Notes under the pieces: generated by a model | What the model was told of the DNA's origin: nothing | Database searches by the model: none | The model's input: only the letters and a program-made list of their open reading frames with translations | In this document: piece after piece, positions 35,297 through 44,362 of the stretch | How positions within the stretch are numbered: the first letter of the stretch is position 1 | How the letters are laid out: each line of letters begins with the position of its first letter | Made by a program: the position numbers and the translations under genes | Assembly: GCA_963745865.1 (NCBI GenBank) | Contig: CAVUYZ010000003.1 | Span: 1-64,000 of the forward strand | DNA length: 64,000 nucleotides | Reading direction: 5' to 3' | Source: JAHEDH01 sp963745865 | Lineage (GTDB): Bacteria; Actinomycetota; Acidimicrobiia; Spongiisociales; ZC4RG35

Positions 35297-35914
35297 TCAC
35301 GCGCTCGCCCCGGTGAGTGTCGACTTCACCACCGCGTCCAGTTCGCCCATCCCGGTGTGGACGTGCTCGAACTCCAGGCCCAGACGTTCGGCCGCGTGCC
35401 TGGCGGCCCCGAGCAGCTCAGCAGTCGGATCCTGTGAGAGGAACACGACGCGTCGGTAGTTCCCGAAGTAGTCGTCCCTGAGATGCGGCCATCGGTCGAG
35501 GCCGAGCCCGCGCCAGACGAAGAGGTCGAAGTGCCTGGCCAGATAGTCCGTGAGGTAGAACGTGTACGGGTCGTTGGCTCTTGCGAACTGCTCCCGCCCC
35601 GAGAAGAACTCGTAGCAGTGAGCGCCGGGGATCCGCTCGACGTTGGCCCAATCTTCGATCATGGTGTCGAGCCCGCCCCCGGTCCCGCAGTCCGCATAGC
35701 CGACGAGCACGGTGTCGTACGAGGCGGCCGACCGCTCCAATCGCTTCAGGACGGCCGGGGCTATCAGCTCGGGACGATTGTGGAGGATTCCGGGGAGGCA
35801 CTCCAGGGTGATGTCGGCTCCGGGAATTGCGGCGATCACGCCGCGGAACTCGCGGGCGATCGCCCCGCACCCCAGCACCAGCATGCGGGGCCGAGCGGGA
35901 GCACCGCCGTTCAC
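35297..35914 (-). CDS. DUF1638 family protein
   Basis: 205 residues. Recognisable parts are RMLVLGCGAIAREFRGVIA near the start, ECLPGILHNRPELIAPAV, VLVGYADCGTGGGLDTMIED, GAHCYEFFSG and YFGNYRRVVFLSQDP. Conserved Cys and His in these segments suggest metal or thiol chemistry. The family is repeatedly linked to corrinoid methyltransferase operons but has no assigned reaction. The GTG start overlaps the corrinoid protein's stop (GTGA). Confidence 0.8.
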   Translation of the reverse strand: MNGGAPARPRMLVLGCGAIAREFRGVIAAIPGADITLECLPGILHNRPELIAPAVLKRLERSAASYDTVLVGYADCGTGGGLDTMIEDWANVERIPGAHCYEFFSGREQFARANDPYTFYLTDYLARHFDLFVWRGLGLDRWPHLRDDYFGNYRRVVFLSQDPTAELLGAARHAAERLGLEFEHVHTGMGELDAVVKSTLTGASA

Positions 35915-36615
35915 GCCCGATCCTCCCCGGATGTGAGCCGACGGGCGAGGACGAGTGCCTCTGCAGTCTCGGCGGCGACCGCTGCGTCCCGGCAGTAGGC
36001 GTCTGCCCCGATCGCCCGCCCGAAATCCTCGTTGAGCGGGGCGCCCCCGACGAGGACGATGTAGTCGTCGCGGATTCCCTGTTCTTTCATCGACTCGATC
36101 ACGACCTTCATGTACGGCATCGTCGTCGTGAGGAGCGCCGACATGCCGAGGATCTCGGGTCGGTGCTCGCGCAGGGCCGAGATGTACGTCTCGGCGTCGA
36201 CGTTGATGCCGAGATCGATGACCTCGAATCCCGATCCCTCGAGCATCATGCCGACCAGGTTCTTGCCGATGTCGTGGATGTCGCCCTTGACGGTTCCGAT
36301 CACCACCTTGCCGATCTGCTCGACGCCGGTCTCGGCGAGGAGCGGGCGGAGGAGTGCCATACCCGCCTTCATCGCGTTGGCAGCGAGCAGGACCTCGGGA
36401 ACGAACAGGATTCCGTCGCGGAAGTCCTCACCGACGACGCGCATGCCCTCCACGAGGGCATCGTTGAGAACTCGGTTGGGATCCCAATCTCGATCGAGCA
36501 GGATCTGGGTGCCTTCGGCGATCTCCTCGGCCATCCCGTCATAGAGGTCGTCGTGCATCTGCTCGACCAGTTCTGCGTCGTCGAGAGCGGAGAGATCCAG
36601 GTCATCGTCACTCAT
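35911..36615 (-). CDS. Cobalamin-binding methyl carrier (MtgC/MtbC-type)
   Basis: 234 residues. A four-helix cap comes first (ALVEGMRVVGEDFRDGILFV, VPEVLLAANAMKAGM). The B12-binding Rossmann domain follows, with the cobalt-ligand motif GDIHDIGKNLVGMMLEGSGF near residue 114 and VLVGGAPLNEDFGRAIGADA near the end. It carries the methyl group between the MttB-like protein and the pterin methyltransferase. It is first in the leftward operon, with a GGAG site before the ATG at 36615. The promoter region is shared with the flavoprotein gene. Confidence 0.92.
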   Translation of the reverse strand: MSDDDLDLSALDDAELVEQMHDDLYDGMAEEIAEGTQILLDRDWDPNRVLNDALVEGMRVVGEDFRDGILFVPEVLLAANAMKAGMALLRPLLAETGVEQIGKVVIGTVKGDIHDIGKNLVGMMLEGSGFEVIDLGINVDAETYISALREHRPEILGMSALLTTTMPYMKVVIESMKEQGIRDDYIVLVGGAPLNEDFGRAIGADAYCRDAAVAAETAEALVLARRLTSGEDRA

Positions 36616-36922
36616 TGCCTGCTCCAATCTGTGATCGGAAGGAGCCATCTGTCGGTGGATCAACGTTCCGTATGGTGGAACCGTCTCACATGCTGGAACA
36701 CTATCGGCTCGATGTGGTCCTGTCCACAGAAACCGGGATGGAATTTCCCGGTCCTCCGGTCGCGGTCGCAGGCTTCGAAAAATCTCCGATTCCAGTGGAC
36801 GCGACCCCCGACCGCCGGTACAGTCCGTTCCGCCATCCGGATTCGTTCCGCATGGTGGACCAACGGCTGCCGGTCCGCGATGGACACGACAGGCCTGAAC
36901 TCTCGAAGCAGGAGCCAGAGCG
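36616..36922. promoter_or_regulatory. Divergent regulatory region of the one-carbon island
   Basis: 307 bases without a gene between the corrinoid protein and the flavoprotein. It holds two pairs of related palindromic boxes, one pair near each gene. Box starts are 36666 (TTCCGTATGGTGGAA) and 36684 (TCTCACATGCTGGAA), then 36828 (TTCCGCCATCCGGAT) and 36846 (TTCCGCATGGTGGAC). Both pairs are spaced exactly 18 bp. They resemble the perfect palindrome at the IclR gene (29687). I see no cobalamin riboswitch. Confidence 0.55.
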
Positions 36923-39427
36923 GTGAGTGATCTTCCCTCCAAAGCCAGCGTCGTCGTGATCGGGGCCGGGATCGTCGGCAATGCCGTCGTCGGTCATCTG
37001 GCCGACCTCGGCTGGACGAACATCGTCCAGGTCGACAAAGGACCGCTCCCGAATCCGGGAGGCTCGACCGGGCACGCCTCCAACTTCATCTTCCCGGTCG
37101 ACCACAACAAGGAGATGGCGGCCCTCACCCTCGACTCCCAGCGGCAGTACGAGGAGATGGGCGTGAACACGACCTGCGGCGGGATCGAGGTCGCACGCAC
37201 CGAGGCCCGAATGGAAGAGCTCCGCAGGCGGATGAGCTCGGCGACCGCCTGGGGGATCGACGCGAGCCTGCTGTCCCCCGACGAGGTGAAGGAGATGGTC
37301 CCGTTCGTCGACGAATCGGTGATTCTCGGCGGGTTCTACACCCCCAGCGTGTCGGTGGTCGACTCGTTGAGGGCGGGGACGATCTTCCGGGAGCGGGCGC
37401 AGGAGAAGAGCGCCCTCGACGTCTTCCCCAACACCGAGGTGGTCGACATCGAGACCGAGAGCGGTGCTGTGAAAGCGGTCGTCACGGATCGGGGGAGAGT
37501 CGAGACGGAGCACGTGGTGGTGGCGTGCGGAGTCTGGAGCCCCAAGATCGCGGCGATGGCCGGCGCAACCATCCCGCTGACGCCGGCGGTCCACCAGATG
37601 ATCGATGTCGGTCCCATCGATGCGCTCGTCGAGACCAACACCGAGATCGCCTATCCGATCGTCCGCGACATGGACACCTTCATGTACGAGCGGCAATCCT
37701 CCGGGTCGATGGAGGTCGGTTCCTACGCTCATCGGCCCATCTTCCACCGGCCCGAGGAGATCCCCTCGATCGAGGAGTCCAAGCTGTCGCCCACGGAGAT
37801 GCCGTTCACGCCCGACGACTTCGATCAGCAGCTCGAGGACGCGCTCGAGTTGATGCCCGACATCCTCTCCTCGGCCGAGATCAAGTACGCCATCAACGGG
37901 TTGTTGTCGCTGACCCCTGACGCGATGCCGCTGATCGGTGAGACCGTCGAGGTGAAGAACCTGTGGTCGGCCGCGGCCATCTGGATCAAAGAGGGCCCGG
38001 GGGTCGGAAAGCTGATTGCCGAGTGGATGACGTCTGGATCCACCTCGCTTGATCCCCACAGCTCCGACGTGGCGCGCCTCTATCCCGAGCAGCGGTCGTA
38101 CGAGCACGTCGTCGCCCGTTGCGCAGAGCACTTCAACAAGACATACGGCATCGTCCACCCCAGGGAGCAATGGGAGTCGGAGCGCTCGCTGCGCATCTCG
38201 CCCCTCAAGCAGCGGACCGACGCGCTCGGTGCCGTGTACTTCCAGGCCGGAGTCATGGAACGCCCCCAGTGGTACGAAACGAACAAGGATCTCTTGGACG
38301 AATACGACGTTGCCGACCGCCCCCACGAATGGGATGCCAGATGGTGGTCACCGATCAGCTCGGCCGAGCATCTCGCCCTCAGGGATCGCGTCGGGATCGT
38401 CGATCTCAGCGCGTTCGTCACCTTCGACGTGACCGGACCGGGAGCGGTCGATTACGTCCAACGGATGACCGTGAACCAGGTCGACAAGGCGGTCGGCGCT
38501 GCGATCTACACACCGGTGCTCACCGACTCGGGTGGGTTCCGCTCGGACCTCACCGTCATGCGGATCGGCGAGGACCATTTCCGGATCGTGACAGGAGCGG
38601 GCGACGGGCCGAGAGACGCCTACTGGTTCCGCAAGCACCTCCCCGAGGACGGGTCGGTCACGTTCACCGACACCACCGAGGACATGGTCACCATCGGGGT
38701 GTGGGGCCCGTCGGCACGGGAGGTCCTGTCTGCGATGACGACCGACGACCTCTCGAACGAGGGATTCCCCTACGGTACGACCGCCGAGATCGAGTTGGCC
38801 GGCATCCCAACGCGGATGCTCCGGATCTCTTACGTCGGCGATCTCGGTTGGGAGATCTATGTCGACACAGGTCGGGCCGTCGAACTGTGGGATGCGATCT
38901 GGGAGGCCGGCCGCCCGCACCGAATGGTGCCTGTCGGTGGTGGCGTCTACGGGACCACCGGGCGTCTCGAGAAGGGCTACCGCCTGATGGGGGCCGAGCT
39001 CGAATCCGAGTACAGCCCGGTCGAGGCCGGCCTCGACCGGCCCCGGGTCAAGTCCGCCGACTTCATCGGCAAACAGGCCTATCTCGATGCGCGAGAACAG
39101 GGTCCGGCAGCCATCCTGTGCACGTTCACGGTCGACGACCACATGTCGTCTGCCCGGATCCGGCGGTACATGACCGGTGGCGAGCCGATCGTCGACTCGG
39201 ACGGCGCCCGGATCGTCGACTCCCATGGGAGGATCTCTCTCGTGACGAGTGCCGGCATGGGGCCATCGTTGGGCACGTACCTGTTGCTCGGCTACCTGCC
39301 CTCCGAATTGGCCGTCGAGGGCGCCGAGTTCGGCGTCAAGTACATGAACGAGGTCTATCCCATCACCGTCGCCCGGGCCGGCTCCACACCGCTCTTCGAT
39401 CCTGATGACAGCCGGATGAAGGCCTGA
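36923..39427 (+). CDS. FAD-dependent dimethylglycine/sarcosine dehydrogenase-like protein with GcvT domain
   Basis: 834 residues. The N-terminal oxidoreductase half begins with the FAD fold VVVIGAGIVGNAVVGHLA. His51 in GGSTGHAS sits where related enzymes attach FAD covalently. The second half (about residues 430-830) is a GcvT-type THF-binding aminomethyltransferase: DRVGIVDLSAFVTFDVTGPG, SYVGDLGWEIYVDTG and PVEAGLDRPRVKSADFIGKQ. The expected reaction is oxidative N-demethylation of dimethylglycine, sarcosine or a similar secondary or tertiary amine, giving methylene-THF and passing electrons to the ETF encoded next. The GTG start follows AGGAG. Confidence 0.88.
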   Translation: MSDLPSKASVVVIGAGIVGNAVVGHLADLGWTNIVQVDKGPLPNPGGSTGHASNFIFPVDHNKEMAALTLDSQRQYEEMGVNTTCGGIEVARTEARMEELRRRMSSATAWGIDASLLSPDEVKEMVPFVDESVILGGFYTPSVSVVDSLRAGTIFRERAQEKSALDVFPNTEVVDIETESGAVKAVVTDRGRVETEHVVVACGVWSPKIAAMAGATIPLTPAVHQMIDVGPIDALVETNTEIAYPIVRDMDTFMYERQSSGSMEVGSYAHRPIFHRPEEIPSIEESKLSPTEMPFTPDDFDQQLEDALELMPDILSSAEIKYAINGLLSLTPDAMPLIGETVEVKNLWSAAAIWIKEGPGVGKLIAEWMTSGSTSLDPHSSDVARLYPEQRSYEHVVARCAEHFNKTYGIVHPREQWESERSLRISPLKQRTDALGAVYFQAGVMERPQWYETNKDLLDEYDVADRPHEWDARWWSPISSAEHLALRDRVGIVDLSAFVTFDVTGPGAVDYVQRMTVNQVDKAVGAAIYTPVLTDSGGFRSDLTVMRIGEDHFRIVTGAGDGPRDAYWFRKHLPEDGSVTFTDTTEDMVTIGVWGPSAREVLSAMTTDDLSNEGFPYGTTAEIELAGIPTRMLRISYVGDLGWEIYVDTGRAVELWDAIWEAGRPHRMVPVGGGVYGTTGRLEKGYRLMGAELESEYSPVEAGLDRPRVKSADFIGKQAYLDAREQGPAAILCTFTVDDHMSSARIRRYMTGGEPIVDSDGARIVDSHGRISLVTSAGMGPSLGTYLLLGYLPSELAVEGAEFGVKYMNEVYPITVARAGSTPLFDPDDSRMKA

Positions 39428-39431
39428 GCCC

Positions 39432-40196
39432 ATGCGGGTTCTCGTCTGCGTCAAACGGGTTCCGGCACCCGGAGCGAAGATCGTTCTCACCGATGACCGA
39501 CAGGCCGTCGACACGAGGAACCTCGGCTTCGCCACCTCGCCGCACGAGGAATGCGCCGTCGAGGCGGCGGTACAAATCGTCGCCGACCACGGTGGCGAGT
39601 CGACCGTCCTCACCGTCGGCCCACCCGAGTCCGAGGAGCAACTCCGTTACGCCATCTCGGTTGGCGTCGATCGCGCCGTGCTGGTGCCCACCGACACCTC
39701 CGACCTGGATCCGCAGGCAACGTCGCGGGCGATCGTCCAGGCGGTTCGGGCACTGGAGCAGCAGGACGGCGCATTCGATCTGATCTTGTTCGGCAACGAA
39801 TCGGCCGACGCGGGCGGGTACCAGGTCGGTGTCAGAGTCGCTCGAAGCCTGGAGAGACCCACGGTCAGCGGAATCAAGAACATCGAGATCGCCGACAGCG
39901 GCGTCGTTGCGCTCCGGGAGATCGCCACCGGGTTCGAGGTCTACCGCCTCCCGCTTCCCGCGGTGCTCGCCGTACGGGAAGGGCTGAACCTCCCCAGATA
40001 TGCGACGCTCCCGGGCAGGCTCAAGTCCCGCAAGGCAGAGATCGGACACATCGATGTCGACATCCAGGTAGGCGGTCAACGGTTGATTCGACTGGCATCG
40101 CCTCCCGAAGATGTCGGGGAGACGGTCGTGCTGGGCCACGGGGTCGGCGCAGTCCCGCGGATCGTCGACATACTCGAAGAACTGGGAGTCGTATGA
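39432..40196 (+). CDS. etfB: Electron transfer flavoprotein beta subunit
   Basis: 254 residues. It starts RVLVCVKRVPAPGAKIVLTD; other landmarks are the conserved SPHEECAVEAAVQI, DLILFGNESADAGGYQVGV and LPGRLKSRKAEI. It pairs with the alpha subunit to take electrons from the adjacent flavoprotein. It begins four bases after the flavoprotein stop and overlaps etfA (ATGA). Confidence 0.9.
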   Translation: MRVLVCVKRVPAPGAKIVLTDDRQAVDTRNLGFATSPHEECAVEAAVQIVADHGGESTVLTVGPPESEEQLRYAISVGVDRAVLVPTDTSDLDPQATSRAIVQAVRALEQQDGAFDLILFGNESADAGGYQVGVRVARSLERPTVSGIKNIEIADSGVVALREIATGFEVYRLPLPAVLAVREGLNLPRYATLPGRLKSRKAEIGHIDVDIQVGGQRLIRLASPPEDVGETVVLGHGVGAVPRIVDILEELGVV

Positions 40197-41155
40197 GTCG
40201 CGCACTGGTGCTCATCGAGCACGACCGGGGTGAGATGCCCGAGACCGCTCTCCAGGCCGTCTCCCTCGCTCGCGGCCTCGATCTGGACGTCGAAGCCGTT
40301 CTGATCGGAGACGATGCGGCTCCTCTGGTTGCACGGCTGAGCGGGATCGGGATCGGACGGGTCCACCTGGTCCATCACGAGCTTCTCACTGATTTCGCGC
40401 CTGAGGCGTGGGGTGAGGCGCTCGCGGAGTTGCTCGTCGCGACCGGCTGTGGGATCGCATTGACGACCGGAACCGATCGAGGCAACGAGGTCATGGCCCA
40501 CGTCGCCGCGATCGTCGACGAGCCCATGGTCGCCAACGCCACCCGGGTGAAACCCGATCAGCCATGGCAGATCACGAGGATTCGGTGGGGAGGGAGTCTG
40601 CTCGAGGACGTGGAGTTGGACGCCGGAATCGTGCTGTTCACGGTGGCTCCACACGCCTGGCCGCCTCCCGATCCGATTCGGCCGGCGGACACGCCTCCGA
40701 TCGAACGATTCGAGCCGACGCTCGGCGAGGATGCCGCCAGGACGCGGGTCGTGGACCGCGTCACGCTCACTGCGGGGATCAGCCTGGCGACGGCGCCCGT
40801 TGTCGTGAGTGGTGGGCGTGGCGTCGGCTCGGCCGAAGGATTCGAATCACTCGAGAAACTCGCCGAGATACTCGGTGGCGTCGTCGGATGTTCCCGAGTC
40901 GCCACCAACAACGGGTGGCGACCGCACACCGATCAAGTGGGGCAGACCGGCACACGGATCGCGCCAGATCTGTACATCGCGTGCGGAATCTCGGGAGCCA
41001 TCCAGCATTGGGTCGGGGCGATGGCGTCGAAGACGGTCATCGCCATCAACACCGACCCTGACGCCAACATGATGCAGAAGGCCGACTACGCGGTCATCGG
41101 TGATCTGCACGAAGTGGTTCCTGCACTCATCAGCGCACTCGAATCGCATACCTGA
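40193..41155 (+). CDS. etfA: Electron transfer flavoprotein alpha subunit
   Basis: 320 residues. The FAD-binding C-terminal domain has VVVSGGRGVGSAEGFE, GCSRVATNNGW, and VGQTGTRIAPDLYIACGISG followed by AIQHWVGAMASKTVIAIN. The ETF delivers electrons from N-demethylation toward the quinone pool, but no ETF:quinone oxidoreductase is in the window. The ATG at 40193 overlaps the etfB stop. Together with the preceding two genes it forms the rightward operon. Confidence 0.92.
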   Translation: MSRALVLIEHDRGEMPETALQAVSLARGLDLDVEAVLIGDDAAPLVARLSGIGIGRVHLVHHELLTDFAPEAWGEALAELLVATGCGIALTTGTDRGNEVMAHVAAIVDEPMVANATRVKPDQPWQITRIRWGGSLLEDVELDAGIVLFTVAPHAWPPPDPIRPADTPPIERFEPTLGEDAARTRVVDRVTLTAGISLATAPVVVSGGRGVGSAEGFESLEKLAEILGGVVGCSRVATNNGWRPHTDQVGQTGTRIAPDLYIACGISGAIQHWVGAMASKTVIAINTDPDANMMQKADYAVIGDLHEVVPALISALESHT

Positions 41156-41182
41156 ACAGCCCGGCATCCTCGCTACCCAGGT

Positions 41183-41196
41183 GCGGGCGCGCCCGC
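41183..41196. terminator. GC palindrome between convergent etfA and DUF1269 genes
   Basis: GCGGGCGCGCCCGC is a perfect 14-base palindrome in the 45-base gap between the two stops. It could act as a bidirectional terminator stem, but no T-tract follows. Confidence 0.35.
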
Positions 41197-41200
41197 GTGA

Positions 41201-41724
41201 TCAGAATGCGGCGGTCACGTCGTAGGCGAGCTCGTCTCCGAATCGTCGTCTGGATCGCCTCGTCGGCGTTGGAGTGGAACAGTGCGCCTTCGAAGCGCCG
41301 GAGCTCCATTGCCACGGCCGTGACGTCGTATGACTTCAACAGGACGAAGAGCGCAGCCTGACCGCGGTCGAGGCGCTCACCCATCTCCTTCATCTCGTCG
41401 TCGTTGATGCCGACGTCGTGCAGCTTGGCGAACAGCCCCCCGGCGGCGGCGCCGAGCGCCCCGCCGGCGATCACGCCGACCGGGCCGCCGATGATGCCGA
41501 CGAGTGCGCCGACCCAGCCACCGGACGCCGCTCCCTGACCGACCATGACGTCTCTGGTCTGTTTGAGCCGGATCTTGCCTTCAGGGATCCTTCAGGACGA
41601 TCGCGGCGTCTTCCATGTCGACCGACCCCTGCTTCACCAGCCGGGCGAACGCCAGGAGCAGCTCTTGAGCCGAGAGCGGCTCATCGATGCGAATCGCAAT
41701 CAAGGTCGAAGTGGTGTCAGCCAT
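41201..41724 (-). CDS. DUF1269 family protein (two frameshifts)
   Basis: About 174 residues after correction. The N-terminal part (TLIAIRIDEPLSAQELLLAF, then MEDAAIVLKDPEGKIRLKQT) matches the DUF1269 family, as does the glycine-rich centre (VGALVGIIGGPVGVIAGG). The frame breaks at about 41593, where GATCCCTG should read GATCCTG, and again near 41232, after which GDELAYDVTAAF and a TGA at 41201 restore a normal end. Function is unknown; members often look like membrane-associated stress proteins. It is convergent with etfA. Confidence 0.7.
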
Positions 41725-41807
41725 CAGCCGACTCTATCCCCATGCGGATGGGACTACACCGTCGCCGTGAGTGCGGCACGCCGTCTGCTCGGGCGGATCA
41801 GGAGCGC

Positions 41808-43063
41808 TCACGGGGTGCGTTCGCGGAGGAGGCGGTGAGCGGCGAGCGTCGCCCGGGATGGCATCGGGATGTAAGTGCGCTTCTCCGAGATCGGTAGCCG
41901 CGGCTTGACCACCAGCCGGTAGGCGGCGAACAGCGCCAGGGTTCCATGGACGATGGCGAGACTGACCCAGAAACCCGAGGGGCCGAAGAGGTCGATCGCA
42001 GTCGTTCCGAGGATCGGCCCGGAGATCGCGCCCAGCCCGTTGACCATGATCATCGCCGCGCTGGCAGCGACCAGTCTGTCAGCCGGAACGACGTCGTTGA
42101 CGTGACTGATCGAGACCGAATACATGGGATAGCTCATCCCGCCGAAGACGAAGGCGGCCACGAGGAACGCCCCCCAAGCGGATCCAGGGCGACGGCGATG
42201 CCAGCGGCGCCTGCCGCGACCGTGGTCAGCCCGAGGATGACGACTCTGCGGGTGATGCGGTCGGACAGGGCGCCGATCGGCAGTTGGAGGACCATCTGGC
42301 CGATCAGCCCGATCCCGATGAAGAGCCCGACCCGGGAGAAGCTCATACCGGCCTGTGTTGCGTACACAGGCCCGCCGGACAAGAGGGCGCCGTTGGACAC
42401 GCCGGTGACCGCTGCTGCAGTCATGCCGAGCGGAGCTGCCCGGAACAGCGCCCGCAACGGAACGCCACTCGGCTCCTCGAATCGAGGCGCTGTCGTCGGC
42501 GTGAGAGAGATGGGAACAACTGCGAGCGAGACCAGCGCCGAGGCGCCGATGAAGAGTTGAAAGCCGGATGCCTCGCCGAAGGACAGCAGGCCCTGACTCC
42601 CCGCCATGGCGACGGAGAAGGTCAGCATGTAGATCGAGAGCAGCTTCCCGCGATTCCGATTGGTCGAGGCCCCGTTCAACCAGCTCTCTGCGACGATGTA
42701 GAGACCCGCGAGACAGAAGCCGGTCACGATCCTGAAGAACCCCCAGGCGATCGGGTTGATGATCAGGAGATGGGCGAGGGTCGCTGTCGACGCGAGCGAG
42801 GCGAGGCCGGCGTAGACGCGGACGTGACCGACCTGCCACATCAGCTTCGGTGCGAGCGTCGATCCGAACAGGAACCCGACGAAGTACCCGGACATGACGA
42901 ACCCGGTCACGGCCGGAGGGAAACCCTCCAGCGTTGCTCGCACGGCGACGAGTGTGCTCTGCATCCCGTTGCCGAGCATGATCAAGCCCATCGCGAGAAA
43001 CAGAGGCCAGGCATGGAAGACGGCTCTCGTCGTGGAGCCTTCGGGGGCGGAGGTGATGCGCAT
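41808..43063 (-). CDS. Major facilitator superfamily transporter (frameshifted)
   Basis: About 417 residues with 12 predicted helices. It begins FHAWPLFLAMGLIMLGNGMQ and has the loop-2 region GSTLAPKLMWQVGHVRVY. Later parts include RGKLLSIYMLTFSVAMAGSQ and, in the other frame, FVFGGMSYPMYSVSISHVND and MIMVNGLGAISGPILGT. It resembles the UMF/YcaD-like group, whose substrate is unknown. The break is at the C-run near 42168-42180. It starts at an ATG at 43063 and is divergent from the homocysteine methyltransferase. Confidence 0.8.
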
Positions 43064-43130
43064 GTTCGTTGGGAACACTACAACTCGGCATGGAGTGCCA
43101 GATTCACTGCGTGTGATCTGCCCGATGCGG

Positions 43131-43136
43131 TATGGT
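43131..43136 (+). promoter_or_regulatory. Putative -10 box (TATGGT) for the homocysteine methyltransferase
   Basis: TATGGT lies about 150 bases before the ATG at 43289, which would give an unusually long 5' leader for this window. Confidence 0.3.
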
Positions 43137-43203
43137 TCGAGCAGCGCCAATTTGATTCGTCAGCTTGCGGGCGCTCTAGAAATGCGGCTAAAGCGATGAC
43201 GGA

Positions 43204-43235
43204 GAACCGTCCCGCAGCCGTTTGCTGGGCGGTTC
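43204..43235 (+). promoter_or_regulatory. Strong hairpin in the homocysteine methyltransferase leader
   Basis: GAACCGTCC pairs with GGCGGTTC-type sequence on the far side (nine pairs including one G-T). An inner CAGC/GCTG stem continues it around a CGTTT loop. The hairpin ends 54 bases before the ATG. The 225-base intergenic region holds no gene. I could not match the leader to SAM, SAH, glycine or cobalamin riboswitch cores by eye. Confidence 0.35.
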
Positions 43236-43288
43236 AGTTCGTGGTCCGACCCGGTGGAGAGCCCCAGGCTGCTCACAGGAGGTCGCCC

Positions 43289-44296
43289 ATGACCACATCC
43301 GACACCGACCGCTCGACCTTCGAGCAGCTCATCCTCGAGAAGGGCGTACTCGTCGCCGACGGAGCGATGGGCACGACACTGTTCGATCTCGGACTGGAGG
43401 GGGGTGGGTGCCCCGAGCTCCTCAACGTCGAGGATCCGGCCATCGTTGCGCGAGTACACGCGGCATTCATAGATGCCGGCGCCGACATCATCCTCACCAA
43501 CACGTTCGGGGGGAACCGTCGCCGACTCTCTCTGCACCGCCTGGAGGACCGCGTGCCTGAGCTGAATCGGGCGGCGGTCGAGATCGCGTTCGACGCCCGC
43601 GCCCGCACGGAACGGCCGGTTCTGATCGCCGGCAGTATCGGTCCGACCGGAGATCTCTTCGAGCCGCTCGGGCCGATGACCCACGACATCGGGGTCGGCA
43701 TCTTTCGCGAGCAGGCGGCGGCGCTCGTCGAGGCAGGCGTCGACATCCTGTGGGTCGAGACGCTGTCGTCGTGGGAGGAACTGAACGCCGCCGTCGAGGG
43801 CTGTTCGGGTCTCGGGCGGCCCGTGACTGCCACGCTCAGCTTCGATACGAACGGGCGGACAATGATGGGCATAACGCCTCAGGCGTTCGGCGAGTGGTGG
43901 ATCGAGGCCCCCGTTGCCCCGGTCGCCATCGGGGCGAACTGCGGCATCGGGCCCGGCGACGCCGTGGCCGCTGCGCACGACGTCAGCGGCGTTGCGCCGG
44001 GGCGCCCGGTGATCACCAAAGCCAACTGCGGCGTTCCGCTGTACAAGACCGACGCCCCCGAATACCCCGTCGGACCCGAAGGGATGGCCGACTACGTGGA
44101 GATGGCGATCCGGTCCGGCGCCAAGGTCATCGGAGCCTGCTGTGGGTCGACACCCGACCATGTCGCCGCCATCAGACGCGCAGTGGATGCGGGAGTGGTC
44201 GGGGACCGACCCGAGCGCGCCGAGATCGAGGCACGTCTCGACGCTGCAACCAGAGACAAGCCGCAGTCTCGGCGGAGGAAGAGCCGCCGACGCTGA
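43289..44296 (+). CDS. Homocysteine S-methyltransferase family protein (BHMT/MetH-N-like)
   Basis: 335 residues. It has the zinc-dependent methyltransferase barrel: VLVADGAMGTTLFDLGLEGG, IILTNTFGGNRRRLSLH, ILIAGSIGPTG-like VLIAGSIGPTGDLFEPLG, and WVETLSSWEEL. Zinc cysteines are in GANCGIGP and GACCGSTPDH. The methyl donor could be betaine, dimethylsulfoniopropionate or S-methylmethionine. Its position beside the quaternary-amine importer and near the demethylation island favours betaine (inference). The tail is lysine- and arginine-rich. AGGAGG stands before the ATG at 43289. Confidence 0.85.
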   Translation: MTTSDTDRSTFEQLILEKGVLVADGAMGTTLFDLGLEGGGCPELLNVEDPAIVARVHAAFIDAGADIILTNTFGGNRRRLSLHRLEDRVPELNRAAVEIAFDARARTERPVLIAGSIGPTGDLFEPLGPMTHDIGVGIFREQAAALVEAGVDILWVETLSSWEELNAAVEGCSGLGRPVTATLSFDTNGRTMMGITPQAFGEWWIEAPVAPVAIGANCGIGPGDAVAAAHDVSGVAPGRPVITKANCGVPLYKTDAPEYPVGPEGMADYVEMAIRSGAKVIGACCGSTPDHVAAIRRAVDAGVVGDRPERAEIEARLDAATRDKPQSRRRKSRRR

Positions 44297-44362
44297 CTCG
44301 GATCACGGCAGCGGCCGAGGTCGCTCGCTGTCGGCTATCCGAAGTCCGTCCGCCGTCCGGGG

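Noticed and set aside
36616..36922. Cobalamin riboswitch in front of the corrinoid operon
   Set aside because: I could not find a B12-box-like core or the expected long leader. The region instead holds paired palindromes.
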